DNA of 64,000 nucleotides from CBDCXF01 sp965223755 (GCA_965223755.1 CBDCXF010000002.1:992001-1056000), one strand, 5' to 3'; positions 25,401 to 35,243 are shown, numbered from the stretch's first letter. Notes: generated from the letters alone by a model not told the origin. Numbers and translations are program-made.

Positions 25401-27527
25401 ATGAACTCGCCGTCGCACCACACGCTTAGGCCAAACGAGCGGCTGGTTCGCGTTTGTCGAAGTTTTGTCTATTGCCTGTCTCTGGTACTGCTCGCTTGGC
25501 TTCCTGCATTGGCGCATGATCTAGCTGGAGACCCTACGAACCGTATCGTGTTGAGTATCCCGGCTGTTACGCGGGTCGCTATTCTATTGGCAGTTACCTG
25601 GGTAGGGTTGGGGTTGTTGGTCTCTTTTGCCGCTACCTTCTTAACCACCGGAAAGGACTCTTCGGCTGCGGCAGGCTTGGGAGGGTCGGCATTATTCTTG
25701 GCAACCAGAGAAACTGCGCTTCCTTGGGTCACCAAGGCTCCTCTGGCAGCCGACCTCAAAACTCCGCTGCTGATCTGCATCGCAACCGCCGCTGTTGCGC
25801 TTGCACTAACAGCAACAGCGTCCGTTCTTCCCCGACGCTTTCACAGCGTCCTGTTTTTGTTAGCTTCAATTGCTGGACTGACTGTTACCTCAATGCACCT
25901 CTGGAGCGAACTCGGTTTCGATGATCCAGCAATGACGACTGGGTTCTTCTGGGTGCCGGTAGTGGCAGCAGTGCTGGTTTTGATATTGCGATCAAGAATA
26001 GGCCTTCGCTCACGATGGGTGTTGCTGTTTGCGGTTCTTGTGGCCCTGAGCTGTGTGGTTGCGCTGTGGCACGAACCAGCGCACGCCACCGCAACCGGTG
26101 AGCAAGGACGGGCAAGGGTTACGAGTCGCGCTCCAAACGTTGTCGTTTTCATGATCGACACACTTCGTGCAGACCACACCGGTGTCGGTGGCTACACACT
26201 CAATACGACCCCTAACTTGGATGCAGTAGCAGCTCTCCGCGGCACGGTATTTACCCAAGCCACGGCGACTGCTTCGTTCACAAAACCGTCGGTTACCTCG
26301 TTCTTAACTTCGCAGTTAGCCGACCCGAGAACACTGTCTCCAGATCCAAACGTACCAACTATGGCTGAGGTCTTCTTGCACAACGGCTACCGAACCGGAG
26401 CATTCTCGTCAAACCACGTGTTGGCTCAAGGTGGATTTGAAAGAGGTTTTCAAACCTTTTTGTCCAATAGCATTTTTAGAGTCTTGCGGCGCTCATTTCT
26501 GGTTGGTGAGCTAATTGCTGAAAACCGAACCTTTGCTGTGTTTCGTTTAGCTGACCGTCTTGGTTGCTACAAAATTCCAGGAACAGAACTCAGTTCAGCG
26601 GCTCTCCGCTGGATCGACTCCGTCGGTGACGAACCGTTCCTTGCTTACTTGCATTCGATTGACCCTCATTGGCCATACCGCAAACGAGGCAATGAATTCC
26701 TTTTGCCTGACCTAGACAACCTGCGAAATCCTATCTCCTTGACCGAGCTGTTGAATATCCAAGGAAGGGATCCTCTGCGGATCGAACAATCCGATCCCCG
26801 GCTACGAGAATTGATGAGTCGCTATGACTCCGAAGTCCGATTTGCCGACCAAGCATTTGCCGACTTGTTGGAGGGACTCCGCGTTCGAGGGCTCGAGCGT
26901 CAGACGTTGGTCATTGTTGCTGGCGATCATGGGGAAGAATTTTTTGAACGCGGAGGACTTGGCCACGGCAAGGATATTGAGGAGTTTATGATTCACGTTC
27001 CGTTGGTGTTCTTATGGCCCGAGGACACCGAGTTCGTCGGATTTCCGAGAATCGTTGACCATCCTGTCACCCTGCTCGATGTGTTCCCCACGCTTGTCGA
27101 CCTACTACATTTCTCCCAACCACTCGAATCCGCCTTGGGCTACTCATTGCGGCCCCTTCTTGAGGGAGTTCATCCGTACCGTACCGGTCCTTTAGTCGCT
27201 GAATCGCTGAAGGGCAGCGTCGTAGCCGGAAGTATTCGAGAGGGCGATCTCAAGGTGCGAGTATTGTTTCCAGATCAGAATCGCAGCTTCGAAGAAGGAA
27301 AAGCCGTGGTCTTCGATTTATCCCAAGATCCCCAGGAACAGCGTCCGTTGAAACCGCACGGTCAATACGCTTCTCTAGTTCTTGGGGCCCGAGAAACCCT
27401 TGAGTCTCTCTGGCAGCCGCGAAGGTCCGACCAGCTGTCACCGAGAGATCCAAAACAAGTCAATCCTCAAGGCCACACTCAGGACGAAGCTATCAGCAGG
27501 CTACGATCGCTCGGCTACCTCAACTAG
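25401..27527 (+). CDS. Membrane-anchored sulfatase-fold hydrolase/transferase
   Basis: A 708-residue alkaline-phosphatase-superfamily protein. Residues 1-225 carry about five to six membrane helices. The catalytic domain begins at APNVVVFMIDTLRADH (from ~244) with the metal-binding Asp. The nucleophile region reads ASFTKPSVTSFLTS: Thr stands where true sulfatases have Cys or Ser for formylglycine (C/S-x-P-S-R). Later metal ligands are in VIVAGDHGEEF and GHGKD. This layout fits phosphoglycerol/phosphoethanolamine-type transferases or phosphodiesterases as well as 'sulfatases'. Possibly it modifies the locus glycan in the periplasm. Confidence 0.8.
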   Translation: MNSPSHHTLRPNERLVRVCRSFVYCLSLVLLAWLPALAHDLAGDPTNRIVLSIPAVTRVAILLAVTWVGLGLLVSFAATFLTTGKDSSAAAGLGGSALFLATRETALPWVTKAPLAADLKTPLLICIATAAVALALTATASVLPRRFHSVLFLLASIAGLTVTSMHLWSELGFDDPAMTTGFFWVPVVAAVLVLILRSRIGLRSRWVLLFAVLVALSCVVALWHEPAHATATGEQGRARVTSRAPNVVVFMIDTLRADHTGVGGYTLNTTPNLDAVAALRGTVFTQATATASFTKPSVTSFLTSQLADPRTLSPDPNVPTMAEVFLHNGYRTGAFSSNHVLAQGGFERGFQTFLSNSIFRVLRRSFLVGELIAENRTFAVFRLADRLGCYKIPGTELSSAALRWIDSVGDEPFLAYLHSIDPHWPYRKRGNEFLLPDLDNLRNPISLTELLNIQGRDPLRIEQSDPRLRELMSRYDSEVRFADQAFADLLEGLRVRGLERQTLVIVAGDHGEEFFERGGLGHGKDIEEFMIHVPLVFLWPEDTEFVGFPRIVDHPVTLLDVFPTLVDLLHFSQPLESALGYSLRPLLEGVHPYRTGPLVAESLKGSVVAGSIREGDLKVRVLFPDQNRSFEEGKAVVFDLSQDPQEQRPLKPHGQYASLVLGARETLESLWQPRRSDQLSPRDPKQVNPQGHTQDEAISRLRSLGYLN

Positions 27528-27661
27528 CTTGAAGGCGCAATGTGCTTATCTCTCTGGAATCTTCGCCGCTGCGATAATCTTCTTTTGCAGCCATCACTCT
27601 TACCTACGATTCAGCTAACTCTTTTGCCCAATCTGTCAAGCGTTGGCTCACAAGCATCAAT

Positions 27662-28357
27662 ATGAACGCTGTAATACTCGCCGGCGGGCTAGGCTCAAGG
27701 CTCCGACCGTTCACAGAGATTATTCCCAAGCCATTGCTTCCTGTTGGGGAGCAGTCGCTAATGGAGGTTCAGATTCAAGGACTAAAAAACAGTGGTTTCT
27801 CGACGATATATATCGCCACGAATTACAAGTCCAAGTATGTGGAAGCCTACCTAGGAGATGGATCGCATCTAGGGGTTGATCTGATTTATAGCCGCGAAGA
27901 AAAGCCTCTGGGAACCTGCGGCCCACTCAGTCTTTTGAGAAATGAACTAACGGACTCTTTCGTGGTGATCAACGGAGATATCCTTACCAAATTGGACTTC
28001 TCCAAGATTCGCAAGTTCGGTGAACAGCGTGACTCGCTTTTGACTCTAGGAACTAAAGTTATTACAACACCTTTTCGCTTTGGCAACGTCAGAGTCGACG
28101 ACGACAACTACGTTGTTGATCTGGATGAAAAGCCCGAGCTACAGTTCGAAATCCTGGCTGGAGTCTATTTCTTTAAGCCAGCGATTTTCGAACTCATTCC
28201 GGATGACACCTATTTTGGTATGGACACTCTTATCAAGGACATGCGGTACAAAGGATTGTCGATTAGTCGCTACCTGATCGAAGACTATTGGTTAGATGTG
28301 GGCCAAGTCGAGGATTACACACAAGCCCGCGACGAGTTTTCTGACCATTTCTCCTAG
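27662..28357 (+). CDS. Sugar-1-phosphate nucleotidyltransferase
   Basis: A 231-residue NTP_transferase (GT-A-like) protein. AVILAGGLGSRLRPFTEIIP (3-22) is the nucleotide-binding and pyrophosphorylase signature; KPLLPVG follows. FVVINGDIL gives the metal-binding Asp, and LAGVYFF and YWLDVGQVEDY match mannose-1-phosphate guanylyltransferase/HddC-like enzymes. It lacks the C-terminal hexapeptide acyltransferase domain. It would supply an NDP-hexose; base and sugar specificity are unknown. Confidence 0.85.
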   Translation: MNAVILAGGLGSRLRPFTEIIPKPLLPVGEQSLMEVQIQGLKNSGFSTIYIATNYKSKYVEAYLGDGSHLGVDLIYSREEKPLGTCGPLSLLRNELTDSFVVINGDILTKLDFSKIRKFGEQRDSLLTLGTKVITTPFRFGNVRVDDDNYVVDLDEKPELQFEILAGVYFFKPAIFELIPDDTYFGMDTLIKDMRYKGLSISRYLIEDYWLDVGQVEDYTQARDEFSDHFS

Positions 28358-28446
28358 ACCTCATCAGAGTTACGATCATCTCGTCTTGTGATGTGGACGG
28401 TTTTCCCTACTGCTGGTGCAGCCGCCAACTCACGACAGAAACTTTC

Positions 28447-29664
28447 ATGCCCAGCATCTCTAATCTTGACAGGATTACAATAGGCCTCAAGGCAAATACA
28501 CGTTTGAGCTCAGGGCTGCTGACCTTCGTCAACGGCTTTCTTGAGGGCAGTTGTCACCACAAAAGTATTGCTCAAACGTACGTCTTCGCCAACCGAGGAG
28601 GACGCTTCCTAGTTGGATGGGGAGAAGTTGAACCGTCCTCAGATGGCCACTGTCTAGGCGCTCGAACGGTAGTACCTGGGAACTTCCGTAGCCCTGTCGT
28701 TCTCTCTCTGTATGACCGAACGGTTTTTCCGCGAACAGTAGCGAAGGTTTCCCCCGACATCTTGTTGTGTCCAGGCAACGTCGCAGTTCGAATTCCTGGA
28801 GTCAAAACTGTCTTCTGGCCGCAAACGGTGCTGCCTCCGGCACGGATGGTCGGTGATATCGGCTGGCATTTAGACGACAAGTCATTGAAATCGCGAATAT
28901 TCGAAACTCTTCAATTGAGTCAGATCAGAAGATCATACAAATTGGCTGATGGCATTATCTTTTCCAGCCGCTATGCACGCGATCTCTATGCAAAGGCTTT
29001 CGGAGCAGCGAAGGTGCCAACCACAATCATCTACCCCCCAGGAAAGAACTTGGGGGGTGATCCCCAGTCGACGGACAACAAGAAACAAACATCGACATTT
29101 CTTTTTGTATCTACCCTTTCTCCGTACAAGATGGTCTACGAATTGGTGATCGGTTTTTCCACATTTCTTAAGAAGTTTCCGAGCTGCAACTATCGACTGG
29201 TGATCGCTGGGAGAGAAGGAAATCCCGACTATGCGCAGCGCATAGATGATCTAGTTGACGAACTGCAGCTAAAGCAATCCGTCACGCGATTGGGCCTCGT
29301 TTCGAACAGTAAACTAGCCGATCTTTACGGAAAATGCAGGTATTTTGTGTTTCCCTCGGCCTGCGAAAACGCGGGGTCTTTTGCTCTCCTTGATGCTTTG
29401 GCGTATGGAAAGACGATCCTATGTTCAAACCTCTCCTCTATGCCGGAGATTTGCGGTCCAGCCGCACTATATTTTGATCCACGAGACCCAGAGGAGGTTA
29501 CCAATTGCTTGAGTACTGTCGTTTCTAGTTCCGATCTCGCACGTGATCTTGCGGATAGGGCACTTGCCCGCGGGGCCAGGTTCCAAGGCTGGGATCACAT
29601 TGTTGAACAAGTGATGATTTTTTTTCAAACAGTGCTCACCACAAACAAAGCTGATCTTTTGTGA
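28447..29664 (+). CDS. Glycosyltransferase family 4 protein
   Basis: About 405 residues from ATG 28447; a GTG at 28393 is also in frame, and neither has a strong ribosome site. The C-terminal GT-B domain is clear: FLFVSTLSPYKMVYELVIGF (nucleotide side), LVIAGREGN, then VFPSACENAGSFALLDALAYGK with the E-x7-E motif. The N-terminal acceptor domain is divergent. It probably adds a hexose during repeat-unit assembly on the cytoplasmic face. Confidence 0.83.
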   Translation: MPSISNLDRITIGLKANTRLSSGLLTFVNGFLEGSCHHKSIAQTYVFANRGGRFLVGWGEVEPSSDGHCLGARTVVPGNFRSPVVLSLYDRTVFPRTVAKVSPDILLCPGNVAVRIPGVKTVFWPQTVLPPARMVGDIGWHLDDKSLKSRIFETLQLSQIRRSYKLADGIIFSSRYARDLYAKAFGAAKVPTTIIYPPGKNLGGDPQSTDNKKQTSTFLFVSTLSPYKMVYELVIGFSTFLKKFPSCNYRLVIAGREGNPDYAQRIDDLVDELQLKQSVTRLGLVSNSKLADLYGKCRYFVFPSACENAGSFALLDALAYGKTILCSNLSSMPEICGPAALYFDPRDPEEVTNCLSTVVSSSDLARDLADRALARGARFQGWDHIVEQVMIFFQTVLTTNKADLL

Positions 29665-29703
29665 GTTACACAGATCGTCTACCCCACTAAGCAAGCTAAC
29701 TCT

Positions 29704-30966
29704 CTATCGTGTCCTTCTGATTCCCTCGGTCAACGTTAAGTTTCGTTCTATGCCAAGCGCAAAAAGTTGACCCCAGAGTAAGCAAATGAGAGGTCCTGCT
29801 GGCACTAAGCGCCAAACGTTGAGACCAATGCAAAACATAGCCACAATAAACACAAAAAAGTCAGTAACGGGTCGGATTCCCTTGCTCAATGAGATGAGAA
29901 ACAAGCTAACAAAAAATCCAAGACCTACGACACCAAAGCTGGTGGTCATTTCGAGATAGGCAGAATGAGCATTTCCGGTTTGAGCACCAACCCCTGCGGT
30001 CCCTGCTATCAGAGCCTTGGGTGAGGATAGCCCGATACCATAGCCAAAAACTACATCCGGCAATGTCTCGAAGTTTTCCAAGACCTTGCCTGCTATCTCA
30101 GCACGTCGTTGATTCGAGGTTGTCGCGCGATGGCGCGAAATCCCAGGTTGCGAAACGACGACAAACACCGCAACAATCAACAACGGCAGGGCTGCTAGAA
30201 AAAACTTCTTGGTCCTCGCGGTAACTCGAAAACTCAAACTCAACAATAAGGCGACCGTCGTGAGTGTCATCGCCATCCTGGATCCGGTTGCCATAGCCAG
30301 AACGACGCACAAAAGTAGCCATGGGCGATAGCTAATCTTTTTTACTTGTTCACCACCCTGCATCCATTCACAGCAAATGAACCAAAGTGAACAAGACACG
30401 ATTGCCGCCCCGAATACATTTGAGTTGGGGAACATTCCCGCGTAGCGTACGAAAAGCAATCGGTTGTCGACAAACCTCATCGCTACTTGCGCTACCGTCA
30501 CGAGAAGTAAGAACCCGACGTACCACCTAAGTAAGCCAGACACCTTGAGGAGTCCTTTTTTCTTGGATCTTTTGGCGACGACATATCCGGCCAAGAAAAA
30601 GGGGGCTGACTGGAAGAACTTCAAGCCGAGAAAGGCGACAGAAACTGGCACTCCCTTTGAGGCAACGCTGTAGAAAAAACAAGCTGCAACCCAGGCGCCA
30701 ATAGCTGCGGCAAGCCGTACCATATTGATCGGGATTCGAAGTCGATAGGGCGGACGCACGAACAATATTGTTAAGTACAGTACTACCCCTAAAAAAGTAG
30801 CCTCACGAATTCCGCGGGACAAGAGATACGCGCGATTGGTCGTAAGAAGGTCTAGCGGAGAGGGTAGTCTCATCAAGGTAATGTTCGCGAGAGTACTTAC
30901 CCAAACGAAGAGAAGGGAAACAGCGAGCACACGCCGTGAAAAGACTTCCATAGAATACTTTTGCAT
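29704..30966 (-). CDS. O-antigen polymerase/ligase-like membrane protein (Wzy-type)
   Basis: A 420-residue protein with about 10-12 membrane helices and a large periplasmic loop before the last helices. The loop contains FGYGIGLSSP and the conserved NAHSAYLEMTTSFGVVG segment shared by Wzy polymerases and WaaL ligases. Residues around SRHRATTSNQRR are basic, as in these enzymes. It may polymerise repeat units. A second protein of this class lies at 33.4-35.2 kb, so one may be the polymerase and the other a ligase. Confidence 0.8.
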   Translation of the reverse strand: MQKYSMEVFSRRVLAVSLLFVWVSTLANITLMRLPSPLDLLTTNRAYLLSRGIREATFLGVVLYLTILFVRPPYRLRIPINMVRLAAAIGAWVAACFFYSVASKGVPVSVAFLGLKFFQSAPFFLAGYVVAKRSKKKGLLKVSGLLRWYVGFLLLVTVAQVAMRFVDNRLLFVRYAGMFPNSNVFGAAIVSCSLWFICCEWMQGGEQVKKISYRPWLLLCVVLAMATGSRMAMTLTTVALLLSLSFRVTARTKKFFLAALPLLIVAVFVVVSQPGISRHRATTSNQRRAEIAGKVLENFETLPDVVFGYGIGLSSPKALIAGTAGVGAQTGNAHSAYLEMTTSFGVVGLGFFVSLFLISLSKGIRPVTDFFVFIVAMFCIGLNVWRLVPAGPLICLLWGQLFALGIERNLTLTEGIRRTR

Positions 30967-31278
30967 CTTTTGCGTTGTTATTCAGAATTCCAGTCCAGTC
31001 ATGGCGGAAGAAACTTTTTCAACCGCCTATCTTCGCACGCGGGGCGACAGCTCGATCCAGCAACAGTTGACTGAACTTACAGAGATTATGCTCCCAGACA
31101 ACATTGGGTATTGATCGTAGGCGTTCTCGACCATCCGGGTGTTGCCTGTTCTGGTAGGGGCATCCTCTTTACACGCCCATTCATAACAGTGCTCAGCTCG
31201 ATCGATAGTGAGCTGTTGGTATAGTCATTTGGTTGAAGACTAGCGCAAGACGCGCGTGAGGCGCAGGGGAGACCAGCC
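30967..31278. promoter_or_regulatory. Divergent intergenic region between wzy-like and wzz-like genes
   Basis: A 312-base gap between divergent genes, so promoters for both must lie here; I cannot fix them by consensus. It contains a short open frame (31001-31114) and a CAGCTC...GAGCTG inverted repeat near 31195-31216. Ahead of the TTG at 31279 is a GGGGAG ribosome site. Confidence 0.4.
31001..31114 (+). CDS. Possible 37-codon small ORF
   Basis: ATG at 31001 to TGA at 31114 gives a 37-residue peptide beginning MAEETFSTAYLRTRGDSS and ending in IMLPDNIGY. The composition is protein-like and acidic-amphipathic, but there is no convincing ribosome site and no recognised family. It may be a remnant of a larger gene or chance. 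Weakly supported. Confidence 0.25.
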   Translation: MAEETFSTAYLRTRGDSSIQQQLTELTEIMLPDNIGY

Positions 31279-32730
31279 TTGGATACGGAACTAACAAAGC
31301 GCCCCAAAAAGGATGTTGAAATCGGTCCCTCTTTTGGCACGGAACGCAGTTCTCCGAACCAAGAAGAGATCGGCTTTCTCGACCTTTTTGGCTTGATAAA
31401 GAAGAGTGGGCTTTGGATCACTCTCGGGCTTTCGCTGGCCTTCGGCTTGCTTACTGGCTGCTACTTGTTGTTTGTCGCAGCCCCGGTTTACAAATCCACA
31501 ACAACAATTCTTTCACGAGGACGACCGGATGGACCGTTTGGTATCCAGGTTTACCGTAGTCTTGTGGAGAGCGATCGGGTGTTGCAACAGACCGCCCGTC
31601 GCGTAGCTGATACAGGCCTGCTTTCCGAGGGCAGGGCTTTGAAACTTGGTAGAGATGTTGCCCTGCGCCACCATGATTCTTCCGACTCTCCTGAGCATCT
31701 ACTGCACTTAACTGCCTTCAGCGAATCCCCTGAGCTATCGGCCGCTCTTACAAACGCTTGGGCAGCAACACTGATCGAGGAGAGCCGTAAGATGTTGCCG
31801 ACGCCTTCAGCGGAAGTGAAGAGTGTCGTCGGAGAACAGCTGGATTCGACACGCAGCGTCTTGGAACAACTTGGAAGCGAAAGAAAACAGCGTCTTGATG
31901 ATTTTCTAAAACGAGAACAGAACCTGTCGATTCAGTGGGATGATCGAATTGGTGCCAGACGAAAACTTGCTAACGAGGCGGCAGCAGAGTACAAACTTCA
32001 GACCCGACTTCTAATGGAAAAGGAAGTAAATGCGTTCGCAAAACTTGACGGCATTGAGGCTATCGATTCAGTAATTGTGCAGCACAGTTCTTTCTGGACC
32101 ACATCGCTCTCGGACATCGTTGCCATGCGTGCACAGCTCGCTCAGACTCCCCGGGTGCTCAATCTGGAGAAGACTGCGAGTGACGAAACTATGCTGGAGT
32201 TGATTGCCGAGGGCACTGATGTGGGTGCAATCGATAACACGCTGATTAGCCAGGAATTAAATCCGCTCTACGATCAGCTAACCCTCCGCATTCTTGAGCT
32301 AGAAAGTCGCTTGAAGCAAAACACAACTACGAAGTTGGCTGAGCTACATCAGCTTTTGACGCGTTTGGAAAAAATCCAAGTGGAACGGGGCGCGGGATTG
32401 GAGATTTTGATAGCCAGCGGACTGGCAGACTTGAAAGCTCTTCGCCAGCGGCGGAATCATGAAATCGGTGAGATTCAAAGACTAAGAGAGGAAAAACTGT
32501 CTGAGTTGGACCGCCAACGCCAGCAACTAAGGAGTCTTGATGACGACCTTACAAGCCGTTACAACACCGCAGTTGTAGGAACCATGATGAACGACCTGGA
32601 GACCTTGAGCGTCACTGAGCCCGCTGTAATCAACCCACTTCCTGAGTCACGTGGAATTCCTATTAGGGTCGGGTTGGCGATGCTCGTCGGAGCAATGGCG
32701 GGCGTTGTGATCACGTTGATTCGATCGTAA
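31279..32730 (+). CDS. Wzz/GumC-like chain-length determinant protein (no kinase domain)
   Basis: A 483-residue protein starting at TTG with GGGGAG upstream. A cytoplasmic N-terminus precedes a first membrane helix (about 46-67), then the Wzz-type motif PVYKSTTTIL. A long periplasmic region (about 75-455) is largely coiled coil (for example RLREEKLSELDRQRQQL), and a second helix ends the protein (about 463-481) with PLPESRGIPIR just before it. This is the polysaccharide co-polymerase layout, controlling chain length of the Wzy product. There is no fused or adjacent tyrosine kinase. Confidence 0.82.
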   Translation: MDTELTKRPKKDVEIGPSFGTERSSPNQEEIGFLDLFGLIKKSGLWITLGLSLAFGLLTGCYLLFVAAPVYKSTTTILSRGRPDGPFGIQVYRSLVESDRVLQQTARRVADTGLLSEGRALKLGRDVALRHHDSSDSPEHLLHLTAFSESPELSAALTNAWAATLIEESRKMLPTPSAEVKSVVGEQLDSTRSVLEQLGSERKQRLDDFLKREQNLSIQWDDRIGARRKLANEAAAEYKLQTRLLMEKEVNAFAKLDGIEAIDSVIVQHSSFWTTSLSDIVAMRAQLAQTPRVLNLEKTASDETMLELIAEGTDVGAIDNTLISQELNPLYDQLTLRILELESRLKQNTTTKLAELHQLLTRLEKIQVERGAGLEILIASGLADLKALRQRRNHEIGEIQRLREEKLSELDRQRQQLRSLDDDLTSRYNTAVVGTMMNDLETLSVTEPAVINPLPESRGIPIRVGLAMLVGAMAGVVITLIRS

Positions 32731-32751
32731 GCAGACCAGAAGATGTTCTGA

Positions 32752-32785
32752 CTCAGTACCCGGAATTGCTGGTTCCAATACTGAG
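32752..32785. terminator. Two-tier hairpin between convergent genes
   Basis: Outer stem CTCAGTA (32752-32758) with TACTGAG (32779-32785); inner stem GGAA (32762-32765) with TTCC (32773-32776). It fills the 57-bp gap between the Wzz-like gene and the acetyltransferase gene. A T-rich stretch (AATTCTTTAG) follows on the plus strand. Probably a bidirectional terminator. Confidence 0.5.
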
Positions 32786-32787
32786 CT

Positions 32788-33423
32788 TCAAGTCAATTCT
32801 TTAGCCGGAACCCCAGCGACAGTAAAACCAGCTGGAACATCCGAACAAACAGCAGCTCCACAGCCGACTACGGTCCACGCACCGATAGTCACACCCGGTT
32901 TGACGGAACACCCAACGCCAAGCAGTACGCCCTCTCCAACTCGAACATTACCTCCCAGGTGAACACCAGGTGCCAAATGTGCGAAGTCTGCCACCGTACA
33001 GTCATGGTCGACCGTTGCGGCCGAGTTCACAATGACATGGGATCCAATCTTGGCCTCCGTTTGAATGACAGCATTGGCAAGTACCACTGTTCCAACACCA
33101 ACAGTCGCGGTTGCATCAACATAAGCGCTAGGGTGAATGACTTGAATCCATTTCAGAGGATAGTCGCCGACAATTCGCTGTCGATCTTGGTTCCCGCCCA
33201 CGGCGACGATGCCCTTCGTACGGCCACGCTCGAAAGCCGCCGAGAAAGAGCCCTTCACGCGACACCCAAGCAAGAAACGCCCCCATCTTTCCTGCACGTC
33301 ATCAAAAACTTCGATATCAGACTGGCTCTGACTTCGAAGAGCGCTCAAAACCACCTTTGCGTGACCTCCAGCACCAAGGACTGCAAGTGTGCCTCGCCCG
33401 CTTTTGGCGGTCGCCGCGTTCAT
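32788..33423 (-). CDS. NeuD/PglD-type sugar N/O-acetyltransferase
   Basis: A 211-residue protein with an N-terminal Rossmann-like half (LAVLGAGGHAKVVLSAL, 13-29) and a C-terminal left-handed beta-helix of hexapeptide repeats (from ~95: IHPSAYVDATATVGVG to VGCGAAV). SAATVDHDCTVADFAHLAPG includes the catalytic-type His of PglD. It would acetylate an amino group on a UDP-4-amino sugar, or a hydroxyl of a nonulosonate. With the DegT aminotransferase nearby, the first is more likely. Its ATG overlaps the upstream stop as ATGA. Confidence 0.83.
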   Translation of the reverse strand: MNAATAKSGRGTLAVLGAGGHAKVVLSALRSQSQSDIEVFDDVQERWGRFLLGCRVKGSFSAAFERGRTKGIVAVGGNQDRQRIVGDYPLKWIQVIHPSAYVDATATVGVGTVVLANAVIQTEAKIGSHVIVNSAATVDHDCTVADFAHLAPGVHLGGNVRVGEGVLLGVGCSVKPGVTIGAWTVVGCGAAVCSDVPAGFTVAGVPAKELT

Positions 33424-35243
33424 GATTCTTCGCTCTCAATCGCCGCTTCGCAACGGAGTTCTCGCATGGCAACGCCCAGCAAACGAATATCAGTCGATTT
33501 CCCTAATTGTGAGTAATTTCTAAAATTGCTAAAAGGGCGAAATGTTGGGTTCGCTTCGATCAACAAGACCTGAGGTCCTCTGTTCGAACGAGGTACCCGA
33601 ATGCGGTTTTGAACCCAGCCGTCATATAGTTTCCATTGCGCCACAAGCGAATTATCAATCCGTACCGTAACATGCACCGGCCGTTGGCGAGCGAGTGGAT
33701 GGCCGTTGGCTATTGCCATAATCAAGATGGGACAGCCTTCCGGAATGACCAGAGCAGCAACCCCTTCAGTCCAGCGAAAATAGCCACCTTGGGTTGATTC
33801 CGGTTTGTGGAACCCGTAAGTATGACTCCCTCCAAGTGCTTGTGCCTCGGTACCAAACACCCTCGCAGCCAACGCAAGAAACAATGGCAAGCAAATCATC
33901 ATCACCTTTTTCTTACTCAGGGAAGTCGGTTTCAACCTCGACGCTGAGCCGGCCATGGCAATTAAGACCCACAACAACCAACCGAGATTGCGAATGTAAA
34001 AAGGGTATTGCACCAAACCATAGACCGCCACGCCAACAAGACTCGTTGCGATGGCCATCATCATGTTTCGTTCTTGAGGTCGCCATCGATGGATGCACCG
34101 AGCTAGGTAGACTCCTACCGCTGCCAGCGCTAGGAGACCTAGAAAGCCTCTTTCCGCTGCTACATGCATGTATAGGTTGTGTGCTGTCTCATGATTCTTA
34201 AGCACATCCGGGGAATCTGCAGGATGCAACACGTCGTAGGCGGGCGAAAACGAACCCAATCCTGATCCCAAAAGAGGTTTATCAGCGATCATTTCGACCG
34301 CGGCTTGCCACAGCATGACTCGGTTCTCGAAGCCTGAATCGAGCGTTTGAAACCGCCTGCTAAAGCTTGCGAGCGGCAAATCACTGATCGCTACCAAAAC
34401 CGAGACTAACGCAACGGCGGCCATTGAAGTCGTGACAAGTTTGCTGATCGTCTTCTTAGCGACGCCTTTATTCACAACTACAATAAGCCACACCGCCAAC
34501 TGTGCGGCCATCGCTAACCAGGCTCCTCTTTGTTTGGTTAGGAATAGGCTTACGCAGACCAGTGCGGAGAAAAAGGGAACGACCCAAAGCGCAGTCTTCT
34601 TCAGCTTCAGAAGAGCGGCAAGCGCTATCGGCGCAGCAATCACTACATACTGAGAGAACCAACCAGAAAGAAAGAACAGGGATGCTAGCCTTCGATATGC
34701 GATGTTTTCTGTGCGCAGTGGCCGAAACCCCTGTAGATCCAAGATTCCGACAAACGCAACCAGCCCGAGGATCAAAGTAGCACACAGCCCAGTTAGAACA
34801 GCATGACCCAAAGGAGCCAGCGCCCGTCGTTCGAAGGCTCTCGTGACACCGAGAAACAGGCCGAATCCTAGACACAGATCAATAGCTGCTCTCCAAGTAA
34901 AAAGTGCTGTTGAACTCTCAACTCCTGGCAGAGCCTTTAACAATCCGAGAAGCACTGTTGGCGCCCAAGATGGGGGTAAATATGCTAGCGGGACCAATGT
35001 CAATAGGCTTACGATAACGAACAACGATAAAGGAAAAGTAAGAGGAGACTTACCATTCCCTCCACGCCAACTCGTGATAATGGCCCCCACACAAGCGACA
35101 TCTAGGGCTGCGAGGTAGGGGCCCCCTGGAGGGGATCCAAAAAGTGGCAGCGTAGAAACAAAGAGCAATAGTCCCGCTCTAGGATTCCAGATACCTAGCA
35201 AGAAGACGCTTGCGGGAATAACCCAGATTAGTGCTTCGAACAT
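33420..35243 (-). CDS. O-antigen ligase family membrane protein with C-terminal soluble domain
   Basis: A 607-residue protein. Residues 1-460 have about 12 membrane helices, with the family segment LLGSGLGSFSPAY and NHETAHNLYMHVAAERG in the large periplasmic loop (the ligase/polymerase PF04932 signature). Residues ~465-607 form a soluble domain (beta-rich, with HVTVRIDNSLVAQWKLYDGW) that I do not recognise. It is translationally coupled to the acetyltransferase. It could be the ligase that attaches the glycan to a lipid or protein acceptor. Confidence 0.82.
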   Translation of the reverse strand: MFEALIWVIPASVFLLGIWNPRAGLLLFVSTLPLFGSPPGGPYLAALDVACVGAIITSWRGGNGKSPLTFPLSLFVIVSLLTLVPLAYLPPSWAPTVLLGLLKALPGVESSTALFTWRAAIDLCLGFGLFLGVTRAFERRALAPLGHAVLTGLCATLILGLVAFVGILDLQGFRPLRTENIAYRRLASLFFLSGWFSQYVVIAAPIALAALLKLKKTALWVVPFFSALVCVSLFLTKQRGAWLAMAAQLAVWLIVVVNKGVAKKTISKLVTTSMAAVALVSVLVAISDLPLASFSRRFQTLDSGFENRVMLWQAAVEMIADKPLLGSGLGSFSPAYDVLHPADSPDVLKNHETAHNLYMHVAAERGFLGLLALAAVGVYLARCIHRWRPQERNMMMAIATSLVGVAVYGLVQYPFYIRNLGWLLWVLIAMAGSASRLKPTSLSKKKVMMICLPLFLALAARVFGTEAQALGGSHTYGFHKPESTQGGYFRWTEGVAALVIPEGCPILIMAIANGHPLARQRPVHVTVRIDNSLVAQWKLYDGWVQNRIRVPRSNRGPQVLLIEANPTFRPFSNFRNYSQLGKSTDIRLLGVAMRELRCEAAIESEES

